Source: CAZLMG01 sp964560765 (lineage in GTDB: Bacteria; Bdellovibrionota_B; Oligoflexia; Oligoflexales; CAZLMG01). From it: a DNA stretch of 59,798 bases. The notes under the pieces were generated by a model. The model was not told where the DNA came from. It was given only the letters and a program-made list of their open reading frames with translations, and ran no database searches. The stretch lies in assembly GCA_964560765.1 (NCBI GenBank), contig CAZLMG010000024.1, positions 1 through 59,798 on the forward strand, in the 5' to 3' direction. Shown piece by piece: positions 44,173 to 52,866 of this stretch (the stretch's first letter is position 1; every line of letters begins with the position of its first letter). The position numbers were made by a program, and so were the translations under genes.

Positions 44173-44495
44173 GGCAGTTCCTGATTAAAAAGTGTGCAAT
44201 TGAATAATCAATTTTTGATTCTACCAAATTGACCGCTTAACGAAAGCCACTGAATCAAACAGGGCATTATGCCCTTTCTTATGACGTTGACACATGAGAA
44301 CGGGCGACAACTTGCACGAAGGTTGACGGTTTGGGGTACGTGCCCGTAAAATCTAATAAAAACCTCAGTAGTTTATCTCTGAATTTGGATTACGAAGATG
44401 TTTAACCACCCACGGGTCGCATTTATGGCTTCGCGGGGAAGTTTTTTAGCAAGTTAGTAGGTCAGTTCTAGCGGACGGCTCAAGGAGGAGTTTGT
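44173..44495. other. Intergenic region upstream of the Agl/Glt-like operon
   Basis: 323 bp between the HATPase gene and the first operon gene. It contains the promoter given at 44323-44352, a leader of about 140 nt, and short A/T-rich inverted repeats (AATCAATTTTTGATT, near 44203-44217) closer to the HATPase gene. No open reading frame of interest. Confidence 0.5.
44323..44352 (+). promoter_or_regulatory. Putative sigma70-type promoter of the Agl/Glt-like operon
   Basis: TTGACG at 44323-44328, 18-bp spacer, TAAAAT at 44347-44352; five of six bases match consensus in each box. The 5' leader would be about 140 nt. Confidence 0.6.
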
Positions 44496-45158
44496 ATGGC
44501 GTTTATGGAACCTATTATCAGGGCATTTCATGTTGGCGGTTTACCAGTCATGTCGTCCATCACATTTGTATTTCTCTTCTCGATCTTCATTATCGTCGAG
44601 CGAGTTTACCGATACTGGATGGAGTATGACCTAGGCAATCCAAGTGGATTCATGGCGGCCGTCCAGAAGATGGTGATGAATAACTCCATCGAGAACGCCA
44701 TCCGCCTCTGTAAGAAGCAGCGTCCAAGCTTGCTCCCGTATGTACTGGCCGAGGGGCTGAAGCGCGCCAATGACACGACAGAAGAAATCGATAATGCCAT
44801 GGAGCATGCAACCCTTTCGGCGTTGCCACGGGTCACGAAGTGGGTCGGATTTTTAGCGACTACTGCCAACGTCGCAACTCTACTCGGACTCTTGGGAACC
44901 ATCTTCGGACTCATGAAGTCGTTTAAGGCGGTAGCAACAGCAACCGGTGCGCAAAAGAATGCTCTATTGGCTGAAGGTATCGCCGAAGCTTTGACGGCGA
45001 CGTCGTATGGCTTGAGCGTGGCTATGTTCTGTCTCTTGGCTTACGGAATTTTGATGATGAAGCAAGCTGACATTGTGGACACCATCAATAAGAACGTGGC
45101 TCGACTGACCGATCTGTTGTACACGCGCAAAGTTAAGATCAAGAGCGCTCGAAGCTAA
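44496..45158 (+). CDS. MotA/TolQ/ExbB-type proton channel (AglR-like)
   Basis: 220 residues. Inner-membrane subunit of a proton-driven motor. Three membrane helices: residues 15-37 (VMSSITFVFLFSIFIIVERVY), about 118-142 (FLATTANVATLLGLLGTIFGLM, the conserved channel helix) and about 165-185. The TANVATLLGLLGTIFGL stretch is the family signature. First gene of an eight-gene operon, followed by two ExbD-like genes, the gene set of AglR-AglQ-AglS in Myxococcus. AAGGAGGAG precedes the ATG. Confidence 0.93.
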   Translation: MAFMEPIIRAFHVGGLPVMSSITFVFLFSIFIIVERVYRYWMEYDLGNPSGFMAAVQKMVMNNSIENAIRLCKKQRPSLLPYVLAEGLKRANDTTEEIDNAMEHATLSALPRVTKWVGFLATTANVATLLGLLGTIFGLMKSFKAVATATGAQKNALLAEGIAEALTATSYGLSVAMFCLLAYGILMMKQADIVDTINKNVARLTDLLYTRKVKIKSARS

Positions 45159-45188
45159 GACCGGGTCATTCCAAGGAAGGGGTTGACT

Positions 45189-45734
45189 GTGTCGCGATCT
45201 AGACGCCGGAAAAAACGTTCGATTCCTTATCGTGATGTTGAGTTAAACATCATGCCGTTCATCGACGTTTTTTCCATGTTGAATACATTCTTGTTGTTCT
45301 CGGCCGTGTTCTTGTCGATCGGCATTCTTGAGGTTCAAATTCCATTCCTCAGTAATGCTAAAGTCACGGAAAAGGACAATACTCGAGTTATCTCAGTCAA
45401 TGTTGATGTGTCGCGCGAACGAGTGGAGGTGACCACTGCCTTTTCCGCACCGCCCGTCAACGAGGTTCAGCAATCATTTGCCATCGATGCGAGGGGCCTT
45501 GACGAGTTGCATGCGTATCTCGTGAATGTCCGCCGCAACAATGAAGCGACGGATCGCGCAACACTGTATGCAGATGATGATGTTACTTTCGAGCAAATTG
45601 CCAAGGTAATTGACTCGATCAAGACTCGTCGAGCCAATGATCCCGAGTTTTTCTTTATTGATGACAAGTCAGGTGACAAGCGTAGAAGTCAATTTGTCTT
45701 CACCCATGTGGTCATGGGTAGCGTGATGCTTTGA
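45189..45734 (+). CDS. ExbD/TolR-family protein 1 (AglQ/AglS-like)
   Basis: 181 residues. Single N-terminal membrane helix after a very basic cytosolic tail (SRSRRRKKRSIPYRD): ELNIMPFIDVFSMLNTFLLFSAVFL carries the conserved Asp (FID) that is protonated in the stator. The rest is a periplasmic domain. GTG 45189 is the likely start (AAGGAAGG 8 bp upstream); TTG 45183 is too close to it. Acts with the channel protein encoded just upstream. Confidence 0.92.
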   Translation: MSRSRRRKKRSIPYRDVELNIMPFIDVFSMLNTFLLFSAVFLSIGILEVQIPFLSNAKVTEKDNTRVISVNVDVSRERVEVTTAFSAPPVNEVQQSFAIDARGLDELHAYLVNVRRNNEATDRATLYADDDVTFEQIAKVIDSIKTRRANDPEFFFIDDKSGDKRRSQFVFTHVVMGSVML

Positions 45735-45745
45735 GGTGATTCAGC

Positions 45746-46240
45746 ATGGCGAGTGTAGGCGGCGGCAGTAACGAAACCATTAGTCTGAACTTAAATCCTA
45801 TGCTGGATGTGTTCAGTATTCTCATCACATTTTTGTTGATGAGTTACTCAACTGATCCGGTGAATCACGATTTGAAGGAAGGCATTGAATTGCCTGAATC
45901 GGACACCATTGTTGCTCTCGACGAGGTGCCGACTATCTCGGTCACCAGGAGCGAGATCTACGTCCAAGATCGAAAAGTCGCTAATGTCATCAACGGCGAT
46001 GTGCCACAGGCGGAGCGGACGCAAGGCGCCGTCTTTGCGTTGTACAAAGAGTTGGAGAAGATGCAGAAGACCAACAAAGCTGTCACGCGTTTACCGACGG
46101 GTGAGACAGCAAAGGTGGGGACTCTGTCGATGGAGATGGATAAGGATCACAAGTTCCAACTGATGCGACGTGTGATGTTATCAGCACAGCAGGCAGAGTT
46201 CATTACGATGAAGCTGATGGTGGCCAAGTCTGGGGACTAG
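45746..46240 (+). CDS. ExbD/TolR-family protein 2 (AglS/AglQ-like)
   Basis: 164 residues. The second TolR-like stator partner: ISLNLNPMLDVFSILITFLLMS holds the conserved Asp in the membrane helix, followed by a periplasmic domain with EGIELPESDTIVALDEVPTI, typical of ExbD. It starts 11 bp after the first ExbD-like gene, with GAGGTG overlapping that stop. Two different ExbD-like proteins next to one channel is the AglRQS arrangement. Confidence 0.92.
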   Translation: MASVGGGSNETISLNLNPMLDVFSILITFLLMSYSTDPVNHDLKEGIELPESDTIVALDEVPTISVTRSEIYVQDRKVANVINGDVPQAERTQGAVFALYKELEKMQKTNKAVTRLPTGETAKVGTLSMEMDKDHKFQLMRRVMLSAQQAEFITMKLMVAKSGD

Positions 46241-46277
46241 CGGTTGGCGGAGTCTGGCTGGGACAGTGAAGGTGAGC

Positions 46278-47051
46278 ATGGGCAAAGCAGAAAAAAATTT
46301 CTTGCACAGCGGACGGGCCTTCTGCGCCATCGGTCTATTGGCAATGATTCTAACGGCATCACCGGAAGTGTCGCTGGCAGCAGAGCCCAAGGGACGCTTT
46401 TCTGAATATGAGATTCGCGTCATTCGCCCGCGTTATTTCCAAAAGGCGCAGAGATTTGAGTTAGGTGCCCAGGGCACAGCGATCATGAATGATACGTTTG
46501 TGTACTCCTTTCTTTTTACAGCCATCATGGGCTACCACTTCTCCGAAGCGCTTGCTTTTGAATTTGCTGGCTCCGGCGGCTTTTCAGTGGACCGAGAAGA
46601 AAAGCGTACCTTGTTTGATGAATTTCAAATCTACACGCAGATATTTCGCACCCTTTTTTCTGCAGAGGGCAGCCTCCAGTACACGCCGATGTATGGCAAA
46701 TGGCAGTTGCCAAGCGGCAAGTTGATCTATTTCGATACTTATATCTCTGCAGGTGGTGGGATTACAGGCATTGATTGGCAGTATTCTGACTTCTGTGTTG
46801 CTGATAAAGATCCAACAACCCAACAGGAGTTACCGGTTCCGACGAATCGGGTGGCGACATACCCAACGATAGCTGTGGGGCTGGGGCAGCGCTATTTTAT
46901 CGAGAAAGACTTGGCCTTAAAGTGGGATCTGCGAAATCACAGCATGTTCTATTCAGTCGCGGATACGTCTTGCGATCCAGAGACTACCGAGACCGGTTCG
47001 AGTATCCATCACAATTTGACGCTTCAATTTGGTGCGTCAAAGTTTTTCTAG
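46278..47051 (+). CDS. Outer-membrane beta-barrel protein (OMP_myx_plus-like)
   Basis: 257 residues. A signal peptide (GLLAMILTASPEVSLAAE) is followed by a barrel with strands such as RFELGAQGTAIMNDTFVYSFLFTAIMGYHFSEALAFEF and LTLQFGASKFF at the C-terminus with terminal Phe. The order and the ELG...MND.F opening match the TIGR04565 outer-membrane barrel family of myxobacteria and relatives. ATG 46278 has AAGGTGA upstream; GTG 46266 is possible. Likely the outer-membrane station of the machine, as GltA/B/H are in Myxococcus. Confidence 0.85.
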   Translation: MGKAEKNFLHSGRAFCAIGLLAMILTASPEVSLAAEPKGRFSEYEIRVIRPRYFQKAQRFELGAQGTAIMNDTFVYSFLFTAIMGYHFSEALAFEFAGSGGFSVDREEKRTLFDEFQIYTQIFRTLFSAEGSLQYTPMYGKWQLPSGKLIYFDTYISAGGGITGIDWQYSDFCVADKDPTTQQELPVPTNRVATYPTIAVGLGQRYFIEKDLALKWDLRNHSMFYSVADTSCDPETTETGSSIHHNLTLQFGASKFF

Positions 47052-47070
47052 TGAGTGAACGGCAGTGGAA

Positions 47071-48627
47071 ATGGGCCTAAGAAAATTTGCGAATACGGGG
47101 CGGATGATCACGGCTGCGGTGATCGTTGGCTCGTTGCTGTCGGCACCTTTAGCTCACGCCAACTACGCGGCAGCAACGCAAAACTACCAGGCACGACGTT
47201 ATTCAGTCGCAGCAGGCTTGTACTTTCAATCCTATTCCTATTCCAAAACACGCGAAGAAAAGCGCGCTTCCGAGTGGTTTCTGGCGCAGAGTCTGCAGCA
47301 ACTCGGTCTGTTCTATTCGGCCTCCAAGTACTACTCCGTCATTGTGCGGCGCGGCTATAATGATGGTAACCCGTATTTTCGTAAAGCTCTCGAAGCATTG
47401 GGTAACATCAACCGCACCTTGAATCTTGGGCAGTCGCACATTGTGCAGCTATTCAAGACTAAGGTGGATCCCGCGGCGATCCCGCAGGCGGCACGTGGAT
47501 TCTATTTCTACTACCTGGGATCTGAGCAGTTTTCTCGTAAGTCGTATGAGAAAGCAGAGGACTTTTTTCAGCGAGTTCCCGCAGGGAGTCCGTATTACGT
47601 TGGGGCCCAATTCCATTTGGGTGTCATCGCCAATCTCTCGGGCCAGCACAGTCGAGCGGTGAGTCTGTTTGAGCGCGTTCGTGCTGGAGTCTCGCCTCGC
47701 GGAAAAACTCAAGGCATGTGGGAAATGGCTAACCTGAACCTGGCGCGCATTCACTACGAGACGCGCAAGTTTCCAATGTCTTTGCAGTATTACCGTGAGA
47801 TACCGCGTGACTCGGATAAGTGGTTGACGGCGCTTTGGGAGGCGTCTTGGGCATTCTTTATGATGCAAGATCATAACAACGCCCTTGGTGTGATCCATAC
47901 CATTCACTCTCCATTTTTCGAGAATCGATTCTATCCGGAGAGCTACATTCTGCAGTCCATCACGCATCTGCGCCTTTGTCGTTTTGAGCAGGTGAAGTCG
48001 TCCTTGAAGGGGTTCAAGGAGCGTTACCAAGCCGTCTTCAAAGACGTGCAGGCGATGATGGAGCAGAATCGTGGCAAGCCGAAAGAGTTTTTTCGCTTAG
48101 TCTATGATTATCGTGTCGGTACTCTGCGAAGTTACCAAGCGGCGTTTCCCATTCTTGACGAAGTTTCTAGAAGTGACGCCTATAAAGAGGCTTCGGACAC
48201 GATTCGCTTTTCAACGGCGGAAGCCAATGAGCTCTCGCGTTATGCGGGAGCTTGGAAGTCATCGGGACTTCTTGATGAGCTGCAGAACTTCCTGTCTTCA
48301 AAGAAATCGGTTGCGGCATCGGATGCGGGGCGGCGACTGTTTGATGAAGCCCGTACCCACTACGAGACTCTCAAGGATTTGAGCGACCAATCTGGTTTGA
48401 TTCAAGCAGAGATGCTGTTGGGCAAGGTTGATCAGCTTCGGAGTCAGTTAAACGTGGGTACCGCTAACAAAAAAACGATTGAGTTCATTGGTGGCCTGCA
48501 ACCACTCAACCTGGCTGACGACTTGGAGTATTGGCCGTTTCAGCCCAGTGAATACTGGGAAGATGAGCTGGGCTATTACAAGTACAATATCGAAAGCAAA
48601 TGCAGCGCTGGTAAGGATAGCAAGTGA
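47071..48627 (+). CDS. Periplasmic TPR protein of the Agl/Glt-like operon
   Basis: 518 residues. Signal peptide ending LAHA, then a solenoid of tetratricopeptide-like repeats: YQARRYSVAAGLYFQSYSY, SEWFLAQSLQQLGLFYSASKYYSVIV, YFYYLGSEQFSRKSYEKAEDFFQRV and similar units of 34-40 residues to about residue 330, then a less regular helical C-terminus. Start at ATG 47071 (GTG 47065 also in frame). Its stop overlaps an upstream start option of the next gene (GTG 48624). Comparable to the TPR proteins of the Glt complex; exact orthology not shown. Confidence 0.82.
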   Translation: MGLRKFANTGRMITAAVIVGSLLSAPLAHANYAAATQNYQARRYSVAAGLYFQSYSYSKTREEKRASEWFLAQSLQQLGLFYSASKYYSVIVRRGYNDGNPYFRKALEALGNINRTLNLGQSHIVQLFKTKVDPAAIPQAARGFYFYYLGSEQFSRKSYEKAEDFFQRVPAGSPYYVGAQFHLGVIANLSGQHSRAVSLFERVRAGVSPRGKTQGMWEMANLNLARIHYETRKFPMSLQYYREIPRDSDKWLTALWEASWAFFMMQDHNNALGVIHTIHSPFFENRFYPESYILQSITHLRLCRFEQVKSSLKGFKERYQAVFKDVQAMMEQNRGKPKEFFRLVYDYRVGTLRSYQAAFPILDEVSRSDAYKEASDTIRFSTAEANELSRYAGAWKSSGLLDELQNFLSSKKSVAASDAGRRLFDEARTHYETLKDLSDQSGLIQAEMLLGKVDQLRSQLNVGTANKKTIEFIGGLQPLNLADDLEYWPFQPSEYWEDELGYYKYNIESKCSAGKDSK

Positions 48628-48659
48628 TTGGTTTGTCTCAAATCGTCGGCGGGGACTTG

Positions 48660-51600
48660 ATGGTGTTCGGTAGATCGCGCGCATTTACGGCTGTGCTGCT
48701 CGGGGCCTTGTTGTTGCCGTCGGGAGCGATGGCACAGACACGTAAGCGTGCCGATATTGATGTACAAGAGGTGAAGCGTCCGAAGCGAGGATCGCAGAAG
48801 GCGCAGCCGCAGCAGTTGAATCGCTCTGCCGTTTTCGCCATCCAGGTCGAGCAGAAGATCATCAAGGGCATTGATACGACGGTCAAGTACCTTGAACGGC
48901 AAGCTAATAAGATGGACCGAAAATCTGCTGGCCGATTGAATCTGCTGGAGAAAGTTATCAACCTTAATTTGGAACAAGCTGTCTACCTGCGCAATGAAGA
49001 GGAGCGCAGTTACGATGATAAGTGGACCGAATGGGATGTGAATGGGCGCCGGGGACCGGAGCCCCGCCTGAATACCAATCAATCCAAGACTCAGTGGCAA
49101 AAGGTCATCAAGAACTCGAAAGAGATCTTGGCTGAGTATCCGCGCAGCGAGAACGCCGATAAGGTGATATTCGCGCAAGCTATGGCGATGCAGTATTTAG
49201 GCAATGAGAAGGAAGCGGCTCGGATCTACACGCAACTTATCCAGAAGTATCCAAACTCTCCCATCGCTGGTGACGCCTACGCGTCATTGGGTGACTATTT
49301 CTTTGATAATAACGACTTCAGTAACGCGACGAATAATTATACCAAGGCTGCAAAGTACACTCGCTCGAGTCGCTATCTTTGGTCGGTGTTTAAGTTGGGC
49401 TGGTGCAGTTACAACTTGGGTCGCTATAACGAGGCTCTTAATTATTGGAAGAGTCTGGTCAAAATTGCCCGCGCGAAGCCAAACGAAAAGGGTGCCACCC
49501 AGCTGCGAGATGAGGCTCTTCGGGATATGGTTTTCGCCTTTGCTGAATTGCGGCAGGTGGACCCCGCGATTGCCTACTTCAGAGCTAACGGCGGACAGAA
49601 GCACATCGGGCCGCTGCTGACTCTTCTATCGCAAACCTTTGCTGACCAAGGTCAGTACGCTGCCGCTATTGCCACATTGAAGCGATTTCAGAAGATTGAA
49701 CCTTATGGTCCTGATACTCCCGGCACCCAGAAAGAGATCATCTCTTTGAACTATGAGTTAGGGCGCATGAAGGAGACTTGGGCAGAACTCCGCCAATTTG
49801 CTCCGATGTTTGGGCCAAGTAGCCAATGGGCGGCGCGAAACGCAGCAGACAAGAAGCTGGTGGCTGAGACGCAGCAGATGATCAAGGATCAGATGCTGTA
49901 CTTTGCAAAGATTACGCATAAGCGGGCGATCGATGGTGAATCCGAGCCTCTGCATGTCGAAGCCAAGAATGGCTATTTGCTCTTCTTGCAGAGTTACTCG
50001 CAGTCGAAGGAAGTGGCTGAGGTTAAGTTTAACTTGGGCGATATCGAGTACTTTTTGAAGAACTATCGGCAGGCGGGAACTTACTATCTTGATATCGTTT
50101 CTCTGGGTCCAGACAAGGCTCTGATCTTCGAGACGAAAACGAACAAGCCCGAGAATATCCATAAGCAATCCGCTCTATACATGATTGAGTCATACGCGAA
50201 GGACTTTCAGCCAGAGTTTAAGGCCTTGGTGAAGCAGAAGCCAGACTTCAAAAAGCCACCTCAGAAGCTTTCAGCGAAAGCGGCCAACTATGTGAAGTCC
50301 TGTGCGCTGTTCAAGAAGTACTACCCCAAGGACGAAAAGATCATCAAGACATGCGATCTCGACATCACCAAGATCTTTTACCACACCAATAGCAAGGATA
50401 AGGCGCGCGACTTGCTGCTTGCTGTTGCGATCAAGTATCCGAAAGAGAAGGAGGGACCTGCCTCGGTTGAGCAGCTGATCCCTCTATACGCCGATGATGA
50501 GCAGAAACTGTTAGCAATCGCGGATCGCTTGTTGAAAATCCCGGAATATCAGAAGGGTGAGTTGGGCAAGAAGTTAGAAGGACTAAGACGCGGAGCCGAA
50601 CTGAAGAATATCGAGAAGGAAAAGGACTCACTCAAGCGGGCGCAGATGTATGAAGCGCAAGCGAAGAAGGATCCAAAAGGCGCAGAAGTCGAGAAATTGT
50701 GGTTCAACGCTGCGGTTAACTACTTAGCAGCGGGTGAAGTAGCGGCCGCCATCAACGCCTATTTGGTCTTAATCAAGCGATTTCCGAATTTTGGAGAGAC
50801 CGAAGGTGCGTATCTGGAAGTGGCGCGACTTTATGAGAAGCGCTTCGACTTCGAGACTTCCGCTGGTTACTACGCCCAGTTTGCGTCCCGATATCCTAAG
50901 TCGAAAGATACGCCTGGTGCTGCCAGCAAAACCTGTGAGTTACTTTTGGCGATTGAATCGGCAAAGGCTGGTTCCGTATGCGCAGACTTCTCGCAGAAGT
51001 ATCCGGATGGCGCACGTGGTTTTGTTGAAAGACTGATTGTCAATGCGGAGCGAAGCAAGCAATTTGAGCGTATGGCCCAGCTCATTCGCACGCAGTATCT
51101 GAACCGATATCGACTGTCGCCTAACGAGCAGATCGTCGCGTTGTACAAGATTTACCGAGCGGCAGGAGGCCGCGGTGCGGGCGCGCAGCAGGCGGGTGGT
51201 GAGATTCTTGGCGTTTACCAGAAGAATGCTGGCGCTGTTTCTGGCGAAGCTTTGCGCTACGTTGGCGAACTTGTTTTCCGCCAAGTTGACGGGAACATTT
51301 CGAACTATCAAAAGGTGAAGCTGGTTGGCGGCACAGTTGATCGACTGGTGGCATCTATCGATCAGAAGGCAACGGCATTAGCGCAGCTGAAAGCCGGGTA
51401 TGACCGAGTCATTGCGACAAAGGACTCGTATTGGGGCGTTGCTGCGTTATTCAGACTGGGAACGGCGTACGAGGAGTTTGCCAATATGCTGGCCGATCCA
51501 CCGGGTATTCAGGGGGCCGAAAAGAAGGATGTTCTGGCGAAACTTGAGCCTCAAATCAAGGAGCTGCGAAAAGAGACTCTGAATTGGTATCGTTTTTCCT

Positions 51601-51767
51601 ATGACTCTGCGGCGAAGTTTCGAGTCTATAGCGAATTCGCGCAGCCGGCACTGAATGGTGTTTTGCGACTAGAGGGCAAGGGCATGTCGTTCGAGGAAGT
51701 CATACCAGAGCCTGACTTCGTTGGCTCGGAAGTGGCGGCGATTGTGGCGCGGGAAGTGGGTGAGTGA
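48660..51767 (+). CDS. Large periplasmic TPR protein of the Agl/Glt-like operon
   Basis: 1035 residues. A signal peptide (AVLLGALLLPSGAMAQ) is followed by a basic linker and at least eight TPR-like units, for example KVIFAQAMAMQYLGNEKEAARIYTQLIQKYPNSP, YASLGDYFFDNNDFSNATNNY and ATLKRFQKIEP, with Lys-rich stretches between 500 and 700. Start chosen at ATG 48660 because the signal peptide begins there; GTG 48624 (overlapping the upstream stop) would add 12 residues. A scaffold spanning the periplasm is inferred, as for GltD/GltE-type proteins. Its stop overlaps the next ATG as TGATG. Confidence 0.85.
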   Translation: MVFGRSRAFTAVLLGALLLPSGAMAQTRKRADIDVQEVKRPKRGSQKAQPQQLNRSAVFAIQVEQKIIKGIDTTVKYLERQANKMDRKSAGRLNLLEKVINLNLEQAVYLRNEEERSYDDKWTEWDVNGRRGPEPRLNTNQSKTQWQKVIKNSKEILAEYPRSENADKVIFAQAMAMQYLGNEKEAARIYTQLIQKYPNSPIAGDAYASLGDYFFDNNDFSNATNNYTKAAKYTRSSRYLWSVFKLGWCSYNLGRYNEALNYWKSLVKIARAKPNEKGATQLRDEALRDMVFAFAELRQVDPAIAYFRANGGQKHIGPLLTLLSQTFADQGQYAAAIATLKRFQKIEPYGPDTPGTQKEIISLNYELGRMKETWAELRQFAPMFGPSSQWAARNAADKKLVAETQQMIKDQMLYFAKITHKRAIDGESEPLHVEAKNGYLLFLQSYSQSKEVAEVKFNLGDIEYFLKNYRQAGTYYLDIVSLGPDKALIFETKTNKPENIHKQSALYMIESYAKDFQPEFKALVKQKPDFKKPPQKLSAKAANYVKSCALFKKYYPKDEKIIKTCDLDITKIFYHTNSKDKARDLLLAVAIKYPKEKEGPASVEQLIPLYADDEQKLLAIADRLLKIPEYQKGELGKKLEGLRRGAELKNIEKEKDSLKRAQMYEAQAKKDPKGAEVEKLWFNAAVNYLAAGEVAAAINAYLVLIKRFPNFGETEGAYLEVARLYEKRFDFETSAGYYAQFASRYPKSKDTPGAASKTCELLLAIESAKAGSVCADFSQKYPDGARGFVERLIVNAERSKQFERMAQLIRTQYLNRYRLSPNEQIVALYKIYRAAGGRGAGAQQAGGEILGVYQKNAGAVSGEALRYVGELVFRQVDGNISNYQKVKLVGGTVDRLVASIDQKATALAQLKAGYDRVIATKDSYWGVAALFRLGTAYEEFANMLADPPGIQGAEKKDVLAKLEPQIKELRKETLNWYRFSYDSAAKFRVYSEFAQPALNGVLRLEGKGMSFEEVIPEPDFVGSEVAAIVAREVGE

Positions 51768-52807
51768 TGAGATCTCGACGAAAATATTTCCTGTTTGCGC
51801 TCATGCTGGTCGGTTTGAGTCTGAGCTGCAGCACGACAGAGAAAAAAAGCGAAGCCGGGGGCGGTGGAGGCCGGGAGCCTGTTTCGGAAAAGGCATCGGA
51901 GCCCCCCAAGACGCAAGGTGTGGATATTTCCGGGGGCTTTGGCACGATCACGAATAGCTTGAGTAACAGCGCACTGACTTCGAAGACGGTCAGCCGCGCG
52001 AAGATTGATGGGGCTCTCACGCGGGTTGAAGCGGCGGCTAAGGCCAAGGATGCGGATCGCAATACATACATTGCTTTGATGGGAGCTCGACGTTTGGGTC
52101 GGCGCCCTCTCAGCTCTGTCCTCGAAGCGGCCAAGGATTTGATGGAGATTGAGCTGCGCCGTAAGTCAGACGCAGAGGTTCCTGAGCTGGCAAGACTTGA
52201 GATCGCTTTAGCGTCAGTTCAGAACAAAAAGTATAGTATGGCGGAGCACTTTTTGCCGGAGTTGTTGAAGTCGCAGAATCGAAAGATTCGCGCGGCGGCA
52301 CTCACCCTGGAGGGGATTATCGCCGCAGATGATGGTCGTATTCCAGAGGCTGTCGCCAGCTGGGACGCAGCATTAAAGGTCGACCGAGATTACGAAGCCG
52401 CACAGTTGAATCTCGGTTTTTATGCTCTGAAGTTCGGTGACTACAAGTCAGCACAACAAGCCCTGGGTGGGCGACAGTCGGATTGGTTTGCCGCAGGGGG
52501 ACTTGCGGTTGCAGAGCGCCTCAGTGGTAGCGCTCCTAGGGCCACGGCTCTTTGCAATCGCGTGTTGGGCGCACAACCGAGCAACAAGCTCTTGCTTATC
52601 AATTGTGCAATCAACGAATGGCAGTCGAATCTGAATTTTGACAAGGCCAAGGAGATGCTAGATCGCGCGACGCGCTCAAAGGGCGATCAACCGAAGCTGG
52701 ATGAGCTGGCGTTTCGTTTGATTGGCAAAATTGACCGCGACAAGGCATCGCGAGCAGCCGAACAAAGGTCACAGGGTGCTCAGAAGTCAGATGGCAAGGG
52801 ATCATAG
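51767..52807 (+). CDS. TPR lipoprotein of the Agl/Glt-like operon
   Basis: 346 residues. Signal peptide with lipobox LSLSC, then a Gly-rich linker and about five TPR-like units (LARLEIALASVQNKKYSMAEHFLPELL, LEGIIAADDGRIPEAVASWDAAL, LNLGFYALKFGDYKSAQQALG). Probably anchored by lipid to the outer membrane, facing the periplasm. ATG 51767 overlaps the preceding stop as TGATG. Comparable in type to the Glt/Agl lipoproteins of Myxococcus. Confidence 0.82.
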   Translation: MRSRRKYFLFALMLVGLSLSCSTTEKKSEAGGGGGREPVSEKASEPPKTQGVDISGGFGTITNSLSNSALTSKTVSRAKIDGALTRVEAAAKAKDADRNTYIALMGARRLGRRPLSSVLEAAKDLMEIELRRKSDAEVPELARLEIALASVQNKKYSMAEHFLPELLKSQNRKIRAAALTLEGIIAADDGRIPEAVASWDAALKVDRDYEAAQLNLGFYALKFGDYKSAQQALGGRQSDWFAAGGLAVAERLSGSAPRATALCNRVLGAQPSNKLLLINCAINEWQSNLNFDKAKEMLDRATRSKGDQPKLDELAFRLIGKIDRDKASRAAEQRSQGAQKSDGKGS

Positions 52808-52866
52808 AGGAAGTGATGCGTCGGAGTTGAGTGGTATTGGACAATGGACGCAGCGGGGTAAGACTC

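Noticed and set aside
47449..48030. 193-codon minus-strand frame opposite the TPR gene
   Set aside because: It covers the TPR repeats in antisense and has basic, unstructured composition.
48576..49178. 200-codon minus-strand frame opposite the large TPR gene
   Set aside because: Leu/Ser-rich antisense of a Lys/Gln-rich protein; no evidence of expression.
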